A stretch of DNA of 64,000 bases, from assembly GCF_963678635.1 (NCBI RefSeq), contig NC_087069.1, forward strand, positions 35,751,959 to 35,815,958, given 5' to 3'. The position numbers and the translations under genes were made by a program. Under the pieces are notes generated by a model that did not search any database, was not told the DNA's origin, and was given only the letters and a program-made list of their open reading frames with translations. The stretch is from Symsagittifera roscoffensis (taxonomy: Eukaryota; Xenacoelomorpha; Acoela; Convolutidae). This document shows, piece after piece, positions 11,312-22,241 of this stretch (position 1 is the stretch's first letter; each line of letters begins with the position of its first letter).

Positions 11312-12289
11312 CCGGTACTGTTAGGAAAAATTTTTCTTGTTTGTTTTTCAAACTAAATGAGACGAATTTTGATATGAAAATGATCTCCAATGTTTCAGGG
11401 TTATATTAACTACAGTTTTCAATCTAACTGCATTTCTTAACTAATTAATTGCAAATTATTTTAAACATGGTAATGAGACAACAAACTTTGCAACAGTTTC
11501 TCCTAGTTTTTTCTTCGATTTTTTGGAAAAGTGCGTTTAACTTTCCGATAAGCAAAAGACTTGAATCTATAAACTGGAAGTTTTATAGGATCTGCAAAAA
11601 CAGATTTTCTCTCAAATCTGCAAAAAATTGACGTGCCCCATTATTTAACCTAATTGTCCACCATGCTTTTCACATGGTCTAAAATTAAGAAATGCGCCTC
11701 CGTAAAATAATGTTTTAGACAAGAGTCCAGGTCAGACTTGTTTTTTTTCACAATATGTAGAAATTGAGCTTTTAAAGGGAAATTTTTAATCGCCGGAGTT
11801 TTGCCTACCTACGTATTTCTTGCCAGGTTATAAATCCTGGTTTTTGCTTCTTCAAAGCATAAATTTTTGTTAATTTAAATGATTTTTTCTACTTTTAAAA
11901 ACTGGTACGACACTAAAAGACTTTTTATATAATTCTAATTGGTTCAAATTATATCGAAATTGTTGCTTCATTGAGGCAGAAAAATGCTTCAATGATTTAT
12001 AAAATTTCATAGTTGAACGTTTCCTGTTAGTAATCTGATTTTGCTCAAGTGATGCCTGCTCAAATATTTTCGACTTAGTCAAGGATCTTAAATTATTTTG
12101 ATGGCTTTTAAATGGCAGTTAATGCGTTTCTTTCCTCAATCTTGACAAAGCTCTGATATTTTTTTTGACTAAACTCTATCTTCTAGCTTACGCGTTGCCA
12201 AGTTTTAGTCCTGAATGTGTGCTATTTTTTCTAATTCTTACTCTGGCTGGAATCTTTTATTCTAATTGCAGAGCAAGCAAGTTCTAGTT

Positions 12290-12960
12290 ATTGTTGCGAC
12301 CTTTTGGTAGAAGGTTTCTATTCCGGTGTGTTTTAGTTTTTATTTTAATTTTAATTTCCTCGAAAAAAAACAGGTAAAACTAATAAGTATTGGATTGGGT
12401 CGAATGACATATCATATGGCCCATTGTAGTCATGATTTAAAGGACAATTAGAAAAAATTGAAAAAACCTTCTTAGTGTTGAAAAAAGCCATTCAAAACTT
12501 TTATATTTTTTCTCTTTATTTTTTTTTCTTTATATTTATTCGACGAAACAGACCTCAACCAAACAAAGCGAGCATGTCTGCTTATTCGCACTTAAATTAA
12601 GCCATTTATAAAAAATTGTATATACCAAAATTTAGTTTACTAAACGCTATTCAAAAAAACTCAGCAAAAAAAAACGACAAAAACAAAAACTGAAAAATTG
12701 TTCTGATGTTTTTTCTGAACATTTTCTGTAAAACTTGTTTTCCAACTGCCTATTTCACTATGATTGTCAAATAGGCTTGGGGTCTTTTAATCATACCACG
12801 CAGAAAAACGACACTAATTTGAAAAAACTTTTTTGAGGCTTTGGTTCGAACTTTTTGAGCTAATTGTACAGTAACCAGTTACACTTGTAGTTATTGAGAA
12901 CGCCGACATTCCCGCTAATTCTTAAAATCTTATATTGAAACTCGCGTAAAGTATGCAATT
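12290..12960. repeat. Diverged direct repeat, copy 2
   Basis: Partner of 9,330-10,000, with the same landmark order. The gap between the copies contains the 0.9-kb transposon at 10,412-11,311. Confidence 0.5.
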
Positions 12961-13399
12961 GGTTTCTTTGATAAAGTTGCGCAAGAAAGGAGCAAATTAA
13001 AAAAGGGTCGAAATTTTTTTTTTCATTCAAGTTTTGTTTCGTCAATTAAGTTTTTCTAGTTTTCCAAATTTTTTTTGTCAAAAGAGGGAACTAAACAATC
13101 TAATAAAAACATTGGGTTAAAGCATTAACAGCTGTCACATAAAAAAGGCTAGCATGAAAAATATTTTTTTGCTGCTAATCTCAAAGGCTATTTTTTAAGA
13201 AAGAACGAAACTTTGAGCTACAATCACGGGATATAGAAGAAAATGCAACTTTTTTTTCAAGCGAGAAAATGAACAAAAATTTTTGTTTAGTAAATGAAGG
13301 AAAGTTTTTCCACGTCTTACTTATAACTTGTAAGCTTTTCAAAAACTAATGAAGATTAACGGTCAAAAAATTAAAATATATGGGTACCCGCAACCAAGT

Positions 13400-14330
13400 T
13401 TAGGCGTAAGTAATCGATTATAATGGATTACTAGGATGATTTTTCGACAATTATAATCCATTATAATTACCAAAATAAGGTCTCTAAGGGATTTGTAAGT
13501 GATTAAAATCGTGATTTTTTCCAAGAGATTTTAACCTCTTATAATCGATTATAATTGATTATAGTTCTTACTAAAAACCCTTAAAATCAATTATTATCTC
13601 TTATTTTGCCGATATTTTCCTATATTCGAATTATATCTTATGAAATATCATTTTTGTGTCAATAAGAAAATCTCTAAAAGATAAATCTCTCGAATATTTT
13701 ATTTCATCTGAACACAAAGTCTTACCACGAAACAAAAGTTTCATAGAGATCCTTTCATATGAGTGGAAAGGTTCTCGCAGTAGATGAAATATAATTTTTC
13801 CGAATCAATCATAAAACTAAATCAATTTGCTCATGGTTGGTATTTAAATAAGCTTAAAATATGCATCACAAAACAACTCTAATGGGGAGGAATAGAAAAA
13901 AAAGCTTATAATTTTGAATTGATCGGAAAACTTTAAAAATATTTTTTTTTCATTTTTCATAGGAACCAACGTCCACAAAAAGCATAAAATATAAGCACTT
14001 TAGATGGAACTTCGAAGACAAAAATATACAAACCATAGGGGTTATAATCAATTATAATCGATTATAATGGATTTTTGTGCAAAACTAATGAAATAAAATT
14101 TTGACTAAAAATAATGGATTATAATCAACTATAATCGATTATAATTGTATCGAAAAAAAATACGAATAAATAATCGATTAAAATTGATTATAAGGGATTA
14201 TAATTAATTTTAGTTTGATTTTAAAAAGAGAGATTATAATCAATTTTTAATTAATTAAAATGGATTGTTTCTCAGTTTTAGTGAGACTGGTACTAAAATC
14301 GTAACAAAATCGATTATTAACGTTTGAAAC
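13400..14330. repeat. Dispersed gattataatcgattataat repeat block
   Basis: Dozens of occurrences of the near-palindrome taatcgattataat with one-base variants cluster at both ends of this block (13,405-13,615 and 14,035-14,300). The same motif family recurs at 57,680-57,735 and 58,960-59,180. It could be the termini of a MITE family or a simple-sequence satellite. Confidence 0.55.
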
Positions 14331-15148
14331 TGGATGCGGGTAAAATCTGTTTTTTTTTTACTATCACCTGATAATAATTAGTTTTGGACCTAAAATTAGT
14401 TGTTTTGTTGGAAAGCTAAATATCTAAGCTAGGCCCTCCACCAGAAAAGAACTAAAATTTTTGCTTAAAAGCTCTTCAGCATCATTTAACAGAAAAATTC
14501 AACAATTTATGTAGTAAAATGCCTGAAATTCGAGCTATTTTTTAGTTCGTAGCTGAGTACTTTTTGTGGTCCATGTTTTTTGTAAGGTAAAACAAATATT
14601 TTCAGGTCCAAATTTTCAATTATTTTTGTTGTTTACGGGGAACTTCTGGCTTTAAAATAATTTCTCTGTCGTCCTCTAATTAAGTGGCCAATTGGCGGCT
14701 CAAAAACAATTTCATAAGGTTTCTTATCCGGCTATTGTCTAAAACAGAGTTTCATCTATCTTGTTTCAGTTTTCAACTGTTAACTTTTATGCTTGTAGAG
14801 AAAACAGCACAAATTGTTGACTACGCTCATTCCATTGCATGAAAACTACGAGGTGCAAATCTTATGTTCCGTGGCTGTACATGAAATTTGATTGAGTTGA
14901 AGCTGGGATAGAAGAGTAATGAAAAGTAATCGTGAAAGTTTTAGGATGCTGTTTGTACGAATTGCATCAAAGTTATTGCAATTCAGCTTGTAAAAGTAAA
15001 GAGAGTATCATTACAAGCATTACACCTATTTGTGAGAATGCAACACAAAAACGCTCAAATAATGAACATAATTCTATGTTCAAAAGAATTGTTTAGTGCA
15101 AAGTTGAGCTTACTTTTTTTTCTATTAACACTTTTGCAATTGTTTCAG

Positions 15149-15608
15149 TTTGGATCAAGGCAGGATCGTTGAGCCCGAAAGCCGATATGAAGCTCTTAAA
15201 CTATGGCATTACTTGCAAACTTATTTGGTAGACCCGAACTCAGCTATGCTGCTGGGTTTTGCGAAAGATGAGAAGTTTTTAAAAAGCAGACACGAGGGAT
15301 GGTACAGCCTTTCTCAGGCTGGGAAACCAATGGAACGTGGTATGTTTGACGATGATGAGCCTCCCATAGACGACGAAGACTCGTGGGCCAATGAGAGATG
15401 TATTTTAGTGAAAAACAACACGGAGAATAAAGCTTCCATAGTAGCTGCGAACTGCCTTGATATCAATTACACGCTTATCGGCTTATGCGAGTTTCGACTA
15501 ATACGTGTACGTATTTCCGAGTACAAATACTTTACATTAAAAATTTTATTCGAAATATTGAAATTTTTAGACAGACACCTTTTCATGGAGTTTCTCAAGG
15601 TTTTTTAG
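15149..15608 (+). CDS. Secreted C-type-lectin-like protein, exon 2 (lectin-like domain)
   Basis: Begins after a TGTTTCAG acceptor and runs in phase from exon 1 to a TAG at 15,606. Features of a C-type-lectin-like domain are visible: a helix region with ESRYEALKLWHYLQTYL, WYSL, the acidic DDDEPPIDDEDSW, then W-x-x-E-R-C, a second Cys in ANCLD and a closing IGLCEF. I see neither EPN/QPD nor WND calcium motifs, so sugar binding by the classic calcium site is doubtful. The tail after CEF (about 30 residues) is basic and hydrophobic; it may instead be intron or UTR if a donor near 15,505 is used. AATAAA follows at 15,685. Confidence 0.6.
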
Positions 15609-15684
15609 TTTTTAGCTTTAGCCTCATCTCTGGGACTCCAAAGGACGCCGCCTTGGATTCGACTGCCTGGCTTGTCATGTTGCA

Positions 15685-15690
15685 AATAAA
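15685..15690 (+). terminator. Polyadenylation signal AATAAA
   Basis: A canonical AATAAA 77 bases after the lectin-like stop codon. The next base begins the G-run that marks the left end of Polinton A, so the insertion sits at or just downstream of the cleavage region. Confidence 0.6.
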
Positions 15691-16140
15691 GGGGGGGGGA
15701 GGTGGCTGACCCCCATGTTTTAACATAGGCTATAGAGTATCCGGTCAGCCACTTATGTATTAAGACAGGGAATATATTTCCCTATGTATTAAGATAGGGA
15801 ATAGGTTTCCTATGTATTAAGATGGTAAGGTTTCAGATGGAAAGTTTCAGAAAAATGTTTGGCGCCCGAATTTTTTGAGCTCGATTTTGTCGATACTTGC
15901 GTTTCTTAGCTAACGTCTACAATTTGTGATATGTAAGGGCTATCTTGTCTTACAAAAATTCGGTATGGTAAGTTTCAGAAGGTAAGTTTCAGAAAACTTT
16001 TGAAAATTATTTTAGTTTTACTTGGAAATATTTTTTATCTTGAAAAAACATTTTTATATTAAAAAAATGAAAAAAAGTTGAATGGTAACTTTCAGATGGT
16101 AAGTTTCGACAAAAATTAAGGTTCACTTTAGAGTATGGGA
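15691..16140. repeat. Left terminal region of Polinton A
   Basis: Starts with nine Gs, then aggtggctgacc, then three copies of tatgtattaaga(c/t)agg(g)aata-like modules, then repeated ggtaagtttcag modules. The reversed right end of element B starts with a G-run, then agcatggcagaccc and the same tatgtattaaga modules, so these are homologous termini. No matching right TIR for A remains in the window. Confidence 0.7.
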
Positions 16141-17048
16141 TCATAAACTAATATATCACAGAATATTTTTTTTCTCGAAAGAATCTTTTAAACTCTTATT
16201 TCATCCTCCTAACGTTTGATTACTTTTATATCCCACTCAATCTTTTAGTCCACAGGTTATCTGGAGAACAGATGACAGGTTCATTATATTTATTAATTTG
16301 TGACTTATTTTATTTTTTTTTACATAGTTATCCCACGATTATATGACAGTTGCAAATTAGCAGTTTTCCACAGATTTACTGAAGCGTGAATTACTTTCTT
16401 CAGATATTAAAATCTGAAATTTTCATAAGAAATTGCAATACATCCAATCAAAGTAGCATGAACTTTTCATTGGAACTAAGATAAAAAATGCAAAAATTCT
16501 TAAGTTTCGACCAATCAGGTGTTTTTATCTGGTTCCTGTTCTTACCTCAACTAGTATAGTTGTTCTGTCATATTTCATGCTACGACTCATTTCAGTTCTT
16601 TTTTATCACTTTGTCTTTAATCTTTAAAAAATTCTTTGAAATTTCCAAACTTCCAAAAAACTAGCAACCAAAATTGTCAATTGCTCTGCCATGGTAAAAG
16701 TCTACACTGAGAAAAATGTACTTTAGTAGTTTTTTTGTGTCTGCTATTTTTGTATAAAATTTTTTCCATCTTTCTCAGAGTAAACGTTTAGGAAATTTAT
16801 ACAATTTACTAGAAGTTGGTTACAATTTTCGTAAATTTATCTACTCTATCGTCAATTCTTTCAATTGGGGGCTACAACATCCATATTCCATCATCATCCT
16901 CCATATTTCACCAAAATTAGTTGCTAAGATGCTTTTCGTAAAACAATTAAGGAAAATAAAGAGTTAAATTACATAAAAATCAAACAATTCACTATGTCGT
17001 ATATTAAAATTACTGCAAAAATTTACACTTACAAAAAAAAATGAATTT
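16141..17048. other. Subterminal non-coding region of Polinton A
   Basis: About 900 bp of AT-rich sequence between the terminus and the protease gene. No ORF or repeat recognised. Confidence 0.5.
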
Positions 17049-17448
17049 TTACATAAAAACACAGATAAAATTCAAAACATGCACATCATGAACCTTATGC
17101 AAGTTCTTCTGGAAGAACTTAAAAAGAAGAAATGCTGAAAAAATTGCGTAAAATCAACACAAATTGTCAGTCTTTTGTAGCTTTCGAGGAACCATTCGTC
17201 GAATATTTTTTGTCGAAAAGGGGTAAGTTGATCTCTTTCTTCCCAAAGAATCAGCAAACGTAGTAGCTTTTATACAGTCGAGCAATCATGTTCCAGTGCA
17301 CTCCTCTATCATTGTTTGGGCCTGAGTTAATAATTGTAAAAAAGTATTTTGTTAGTTGAGGTACTGTATCAGAAGAGTATGATCCCATGTACTTGAACCT
17401 GAGCGCTGGAATTCTTTCAATAATTTGCAAGAGTGAAAAAATATCCAT
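17049..17448 (-). pseudogene. Adenain-type cysteine protease (Polinton A), broken
   Basis: Homologue of the intact protease at 50,248-50,646. ATG at 17,448; the first 65 codons are open and include the GVHW region with the catalytic His. A frameshift follows, and the segment that should contain the nucleophile Cys (TDNLC) is followed directly by a stop codon in place of Gly. In Polintons this enzyme is thought to process capsid precursors, as adenain does in adenoviruses. Not functional here. Confidence 0.8.
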
Positions 17449-17790
17449 CTTTGAAATTGTAGGCTAATTTACAGCTAAAAAAGAAAATGATACTTTGATA
17501 GTGAAATTTAGGACAAAAAATAATGACTTGCACACATTTAAGAATTGAATCAACAAAGTCCCATACGCAAGCCTTATGTAGTGGGCAAAGTTTATTGAAT
17601 ACTGTTTTACAGTCCAGCTTGAAGAAGTGTCTCGGATTTTTGACTAAACAGCATTCCTTCTCTATTTTTTCTGGAGCTTTGGGACTGAAGAAAAACAAAA
17701 TAGATAGTGCAGAGATAATAACAAAGAAAAGTTCCAAAAAAGTTACAATATTTATATAGGAACCTGAAAACTTAAAAAAAATTAAACAAT
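17441..17790 (-). pseudogene. Small membrane protein with Cys-rich tail, with intron (Polinton A)
   Basis: One hydrophobic segment (TFLELFFVIISALSILFFF) is followed by a Cys-rich tail (DCKTVF, LCPLHKACVWDF). The B copy is at 49,917-50,255. A 57-base intron (17,475-17,531) has a GC donor (gcaagt) and a TTTTAG acceptor, at the position of B's GT-AG intron. The initiator ATG seen in B is replaced by TTG. It overlaps the 3' end of the major capsid gene and the 5' end of the protease gene. Function unknown; position suggests a virion or membrane role. Confidence 0.5.
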
Positions 17791-19098
17791 TTAGCGACTG
17801 TTCCGAGTTTGTCAATTTGAATGTTTGATAGTCTTTCTGCCAATACAATGACTTCCGTTACTTGCTCCAAGGGAAATTGGAAAAACATTTCTAATATCAA
17901 GCTTTCTCCACTAAGTTCTGGCTAATGGAACTGTTCAGCTGCATCCTGTACTTAAGTCAAGTCGAGAACTAGAATATAGTGATTTTGAAAGTCTTCCATA
18001 GTAGGAGCTGGAAAATCTTCGTTAAATTGCATGGCTTTCATTGTTGTAACATAGAGACGACAAGGAGAAGTTGTATCTAACGAAATAATTGCTCTTCCGC
18101 CCCGAATAATTCTAAACTCTCTCAAGTGAAATTATTTATAACTGAAAGGATTTTCATGAAAAGGTTCCGCAACAGCCGAATTTGTATTCATTACAACAGC
18201 TATCCTTCTGATTGGGGCATTATTGAAAACATTTTCCTGAATAAACTGGTTTTGACGAAAGGATTGATAAAGGTTCTTGCTATAATTTCCATGTAATTGT
18301 AATGAGCAGGTTCCCTTTCCAGATTCCCTTGCAAATATTGATGAACAGGTTCAGTTACTAAAATTCCTCTGGTAAACAGTGGACAATCAACAATTTTCAG
18401 ACTAACTTTTGGATTATCAGACAGCATGTGAAAATTAGGTCTAGGTCGAAATAGTTTAATTCGAACTTTGGTTTTTGTTTTTTTCACTAGTAAGCAAGTC
18501 AATGGCTAGCCTGCCAGAAAGGGAAAAATCTATCACTGTTCCTATATAGTTTGCTCTATCAGTGAACGGATACATATTAAATGCTTCCGGATGTTCTTCA
18601 AAACTATACCCGTGACAAACAAGTATTCCTTTTTTTACTCACTGCCGACGAGTTGAATTCGTTCGATATTTGTTCTTTATGAGGATAAAATTCATTGGCG
18701 TTAAAAACCATTGTTTTGTTAAAATAAGCTTCACAATTGGAGAATAGAGAACGTAGTAGGTTGTTTACATAGGTTAAGTAAGTTTGTGGTTCCTCATCTG
18801 AATCTTCCTCCTCCGATTTTGCTTTATGTTCTGCTTTTTCATTTTTAAAAGCTTCAAAGAATCTTCCTTTGAATAATTGAAGCTTTAAATTGAGGTGGGT
18901 ATCAAGCATATCCAAAAAAAGATTACGGTCCGTCTCAAATTCAAACTCAATACTGCTTTCATCTAGAGAAGTACTGGGAAATACTTCTTGTATGTATGAT
19001 GAAATTATTGTTTCCAAAACTGGGACTTTAAAAAAAATCTCCAAAGAAGAGTTTGTAAAAGCTCCGTACCGAAAGTTACTACTTTGATTTACACTCAT
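17782..19098 (-). pseudogene. Major capsid protein, duplicate 1 (Polinton A)
   Basis: ATG at 19,098 (MSVNQSSNFRYG). Polinton major capsid hallmarks are present: LFSNCEAYFN, YPHKEQISNEFNSS, and downstream an open-frame remnant around RIAVVMNTNSA and YVTTMKAM. The protein is expected to form the double-jelly-roll hexamer of the virion. Extra T residues near 18,480 and 18,632 break this copy; duplicate 2 lacks those two breaks. A further frame change lies near 18,255, with stops beyond it. Confidence 0.85.
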
Positions 19099-19115
19099 TT
19101 TATCTTGTCAAAAAA

Positions 19116-19461
19116 CTATTTGCGAGAGCGACTGATTTTTGAACTACTTTTTTGAGAAATGGCTCTTCTTGATCTACGCTTTGATTTAGTTTTTCCACCT
19201 CCCAAATGTTTTCGAACTGTTTTTGTTCCAACATCTTTTGCAAATGTTTTGAGTTTTTCGTCTAATGACAACTTCTCTAATCTCTGGAGGAGCAATTTCA
19301 AATAAATCTGATCCAATTCTTTTTGCAGCTGAAACTATATAGTTTTAAATAAAGGGAATTGCAGTTCTCTCAAGATTTTGTGCAAGAGCACCAAAACCTC
19401 TTCCACACTTTCTTGCTTGTCCACGAAAATTAGGAAAAAAAGCTGAACTTTGAGCAACCAT
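19116..19461 (-). pseudogene. Basic core-like protein, duplicate 1 (Polinton A)
   Basis: Homologue of the intact gene at 48,262-48,636. It begins at the ATG at 19,461 with the conserved GRGFGALAQ motif, loses frame or hits stops after AIPFI, and re-enters frame for the C-terminal Ser/Arg/Lys-rich tail. A small, strongly basic tail suggests DNA condensation or capsid-DNA contact, like the core or protein VI/X-like proteins of adenoviruses, but no precise orthology can be claimed. Confidence 0.65.
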
Positions 19462-19477
19462 TTCGTGTGAAAATAAA

Positions 19478-20293
19478 TCAAAAATGTTTATCCGAAATTT
19501 TGCGAAACAAGAGAACAACTCGTGTAATTTCTACAGACACAAAAGTATTTTTTTCAGCTGTAGTATCCCTTAGTTCTATTTTTATGCTGTGGAAAGAGTT
19601 TTTTAACAATTTTCTAAAATTGTAGATTTGTGAAGAATTGATAATTCATGTACTGTCCTGTAGATATTATGTCTCAACTTTTTACTTTGGAAATTGAAGG
19701 AATACAACGCAGTAAAGGAGTTTCTGTATCGCCTACTATAGTATATTTTATAATATCAATAGAAATCATTAGGGAATGTATTCTTATAATGTCGTAAGAA
19801 TACTGTGGATAATGGGGTCCTTTTCTTTTCATTATAACACCTGTCTGATTTTGTTCTAAATCACAACCAAAATTGTGACTCAAATCAGCTCTTTGAATTA
19901 TAAACACAGATTGATCCTCATTTAAATGAAAGTCAATTTTTTGTGTAATCTTATCTACTGATACATCAATTCCGTTGTATTCATATTTTTGTGCACCTAT
20001 ACATTCGCGAACTTTGTCGTTCATGGCTACAACTATATCAACAATACTTGTATACAATCCAGGTTCAATATGCATCGGTTGAATCTTTCTTTTTTCCTCA
20101 GGACTTTCTCGTCCATCTATGAAAGTAAACTTTCCCTCTGTAACTTGTTGGTACAATGAAGGGTACGATATTTCTGAAATAGCATCTCCCATTCTCGTTT
20201 TAGATTTATTTCTTCCGGTAGTAAATTTGTAAAGGAACTAAGACTACTATTCGGATAATCATAAAAAGAGGTATTAGAAACTAGCTCAACAGT
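19478..20293 (-). pseudogene. Minor capsid (penton-like) protein, duplicate 1, 5'-truncated
   Basis: Homologue of 47,411-48,244. The main open part (19,674-20,192) contains the GKFTF, IEPGLYTSIVDIVVAMN, KGPHYPQYSYDIIRIHSLM and GDTETPLLRCIP segments typical of Polinton minor capsid proteins, which form single-jelly-roll pentons. The duplication junction removes the first few codons, a frameshift sits near 20,190, and a stop at 19,674 cuts the C-terminal part. Confidence 0.85.
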
Positions 20294-20555
20294 TGCACAC
20301 ATTTAAGAATTGAATCAACAAAGTCCCATACGCAAGCCTTATGTAGTGGGCAAAGTTTATTGAATACTGTTTTACAGTCCAGCTTGAAGAAGTGTCTCGG
20401 GTTTTTGACTAAACAGCATTCCTTCTCTATTTTTTCTGGAGCTTTGGGACTGAAGAAAAACAAAATAGATAGTGCAGAGATAAAAACAAAGAAAAGTTCC
20501 AAAAAAGTTACAATATTTATATAGGAACCTGAAAACTTAAAAAAAATTAAACAAT
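20294..20555 (-). pseudogene. Small membrane protein, duplicate, truncated at the duplication junction
   Basis: Same hydrophobic segment and Cys-rich tail as 17,441-17,790, but the sequence ends within the intron donor at the duplication breakpoint and runs into minor-capsid sequence. Confidence 0.6.
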
Positions 20556-21861
20556 TTAGCGACTGTTCCGAGTTTGTCAATTTGAATGTTTGATAGTCTT
20601 TCTGCCAATACAATGACTTCCGTTACTTGCTCCAAGGGAAATTGGAAAAACATTTCTAATATCAAGCTTTCTCCACTAAGTTCTGGCTAATGGAACTGTT
20701 CAGCTGCATCCTGTACTTAAGTCAAGTCGAGAACTAGAATATAGTGATTTTGAAAGTCTTCCATAGTAGGAGCTGGAAAATTTTCGTTAAATTGCATGGC
20801 TTTCATTGTTGTAACATAGAGACGACAAGGAGAAGTTGTATCTAGCGAAATAATTGCTCTTCCGCCCCGAATAATTCTAAACTCTCTCAAGTGAAATTAT
20901 TTATAACTGAAAGGATTTTCATAAAAAGGTCCCGCAACAGCCGAATTTGTATTCATTACAACAGCTATCCTTCTGATTGGGGCATTATTGAAAACATTCT
21001 CCTGAATAAACTGGTTTTGACGAAAGGATTGATAAAGGTTCTTGCTATAATTTCCATGTAATTGTAATGAGCAGGTTCCCTTTCCAGATTCCCTTGCAAA
21101 TATTGATGAACAGGTTCAGTTACTAAAATTCCTCTGGTAAACAGTGGACAATCAACAATTTTCAGACTATTTTTTGGATTATCAGACAGCATGTAAAAAT
21201 TAGGTCTAGGTCGAAATAGTTTAATTCGAACTTTGGTTTTTGTTTTTTCACTAGTAAGCAAGTCAATGGCTAGCCTGCCAGAAAGGGAAAAATCTATCAC
21301 TGTTCCTATATAGTTTGCTCTATCAGTGAATGGATACATATTAAATGCTTCCGGATGTTCTTCAAAACTATACCCGTGACAAACAAGTATTCCTTTTTTA
21401 CTCACTGCCGACGAGTTGAATTCGTTCGATATTTGTTCTTTATGAGGATATAATTCATTGGCGTTAAAAACCATTGTTTTGTTAAAATAAGCTTCACAAT
21501 TGGAGAATAGAGAACGTAGTAGGTTGTTTACATAGGTTAAGTAAGTTTGTGGTTCCTCATCTGAATCTTCCTCCTCCGATTTTGCTTTATGTTCTGCTTT
21601 TTCATTTTTAAAAGCTTCAAAGAATCTTCCTTTGAATAATTGAAGCTTTAAATTGAGGTGGGTATCAAGCATATCCAAAAAAAGATTACGGTCCGTCTCA
21701 AATTCAAACTCAATACTGCTTTCATCTAGAGAAGTACTGGGAAATACTTCTTGTATGTATGATGAAATTATTGTTTCCAAAACTGGGACTTTAAAAAAAA
21801 TCTCCAAAGAAGAGTTTGTAAAAGCTCCGTACCGAAAGTTACTACTTTGATTTACACTCAT
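20547..21861 (-). pseudogene. Major capsid protein, duplicate 2 (best-preserved copy)
   Basis: Open for 298 codons from the ATG at 21,861 to a stop at 20,965. It contains FEFETDRNLFLDMLDTHLNL, an acidic loop (EEEDSDEEP), LFSNCEAYFN, YPHKEQISNEFNSSAVS, CHGYSFEEHPEAFNMYPF and FRPRPNFYML. The remaining third (20,547-20,970) is in the next frame, with stops. The frame change near 21,020 is at the same place in all three copies in the window. Expected role: hexon-like double-jelly-roll shell protein. Confidence 0.9.
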
Positions 21862-21878
21862 TTTATCTTGTCAAAAAA

Positions 21879-22225
21879 CTATTTGCGAGAGCGACTGATT
21901 TTTGAACTACTTTTTTGAGAAATGGCTCTTCTTGATCTACGCTTTGATTTAGTTTTTCCACCTCCCAAATGTTTTCGAACTGTTTTTGTTCCAACATCTT
22001 TTGCAAATGTTTTGAGTTTTTTCGTCTAATGACAACTTCTCTAATCTCTGGAGCAGCAATTTCAAATAAATCTGATCCAATTCTTTTTGCAGCTGAAACT
22101 ATATAGTTTTAAATAAAGGGAATTGCAGTTCTCTCAAGATTTTGTGCAAGAGCACCAAAACCTCTTCCACACTTTCTTGCTTGTCCACGAAAATTAGGAA
22201 AAAAAGCTGAACTTTGAGCAACCAT
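21879..22225 (-). pseudogene. Basic core-like protein, duplicate 2 (Polinton A)
   Basis: Near-identical to 19,116-19,461 with the same disabling changes, showing that the damage to this gene preceded the tandem duplication. Confidence 0.65.
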
Positions 22226-22241
22226 TTCGTGTGAAAATAAA

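Larger units (their letters stand above)
8240..15148 (+). other. Large repeat-filled intron of the C-type-lectin-like gene
   Basis: Bounded by GTAAAA at the donor and TGTTTCAG at the acceptor. Over 6.9 kb it holds low-complexity sequence with aatccattaaa-type repeats (8,275-8,520), an old duplicated segment (9,330-10,000 against 12,290-12,960), a 0.9-kb transposon (10,412-11,311) and a gattataatcgattataat block (13,400-14,330). No internal exon was found, but a short one could be missed. An alternative is that the two exons belong to different genes. Confidence 0.45.
17530..20293. repeat. 2.76-kb tandem duplication, copy 1 (capsid module)
   Basis: Near-identical to 20,294-23,057. The unit runs from within the membrane-protein intron donor to near the start of the minor capsid gene, and carries the core of the capsid module. 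The junction is visible at 20,293, where ctagctcaacagt is followed by gcacacattt instead of aaaagattcc. Differences between copies are few single-base changes and indels, so the duplication is much younger than the split between elements A and B. Confidence 0.9.

Noticed and set aside
10501-11631. Several ORFs of 60-157 codons
   Set aside because: They lie in a non-autonomous transposon and AT-rich intron and show no domain; both strands are equally open.
17417-17848. 143-codon minus-strand ORF and its copy at 20,281-20,613 as one protein
   Set aside because: The N-terminal part is an out-of-frame reading of the major capsid tail; only the later part is the real small membrane protein, interrupted by an intron.
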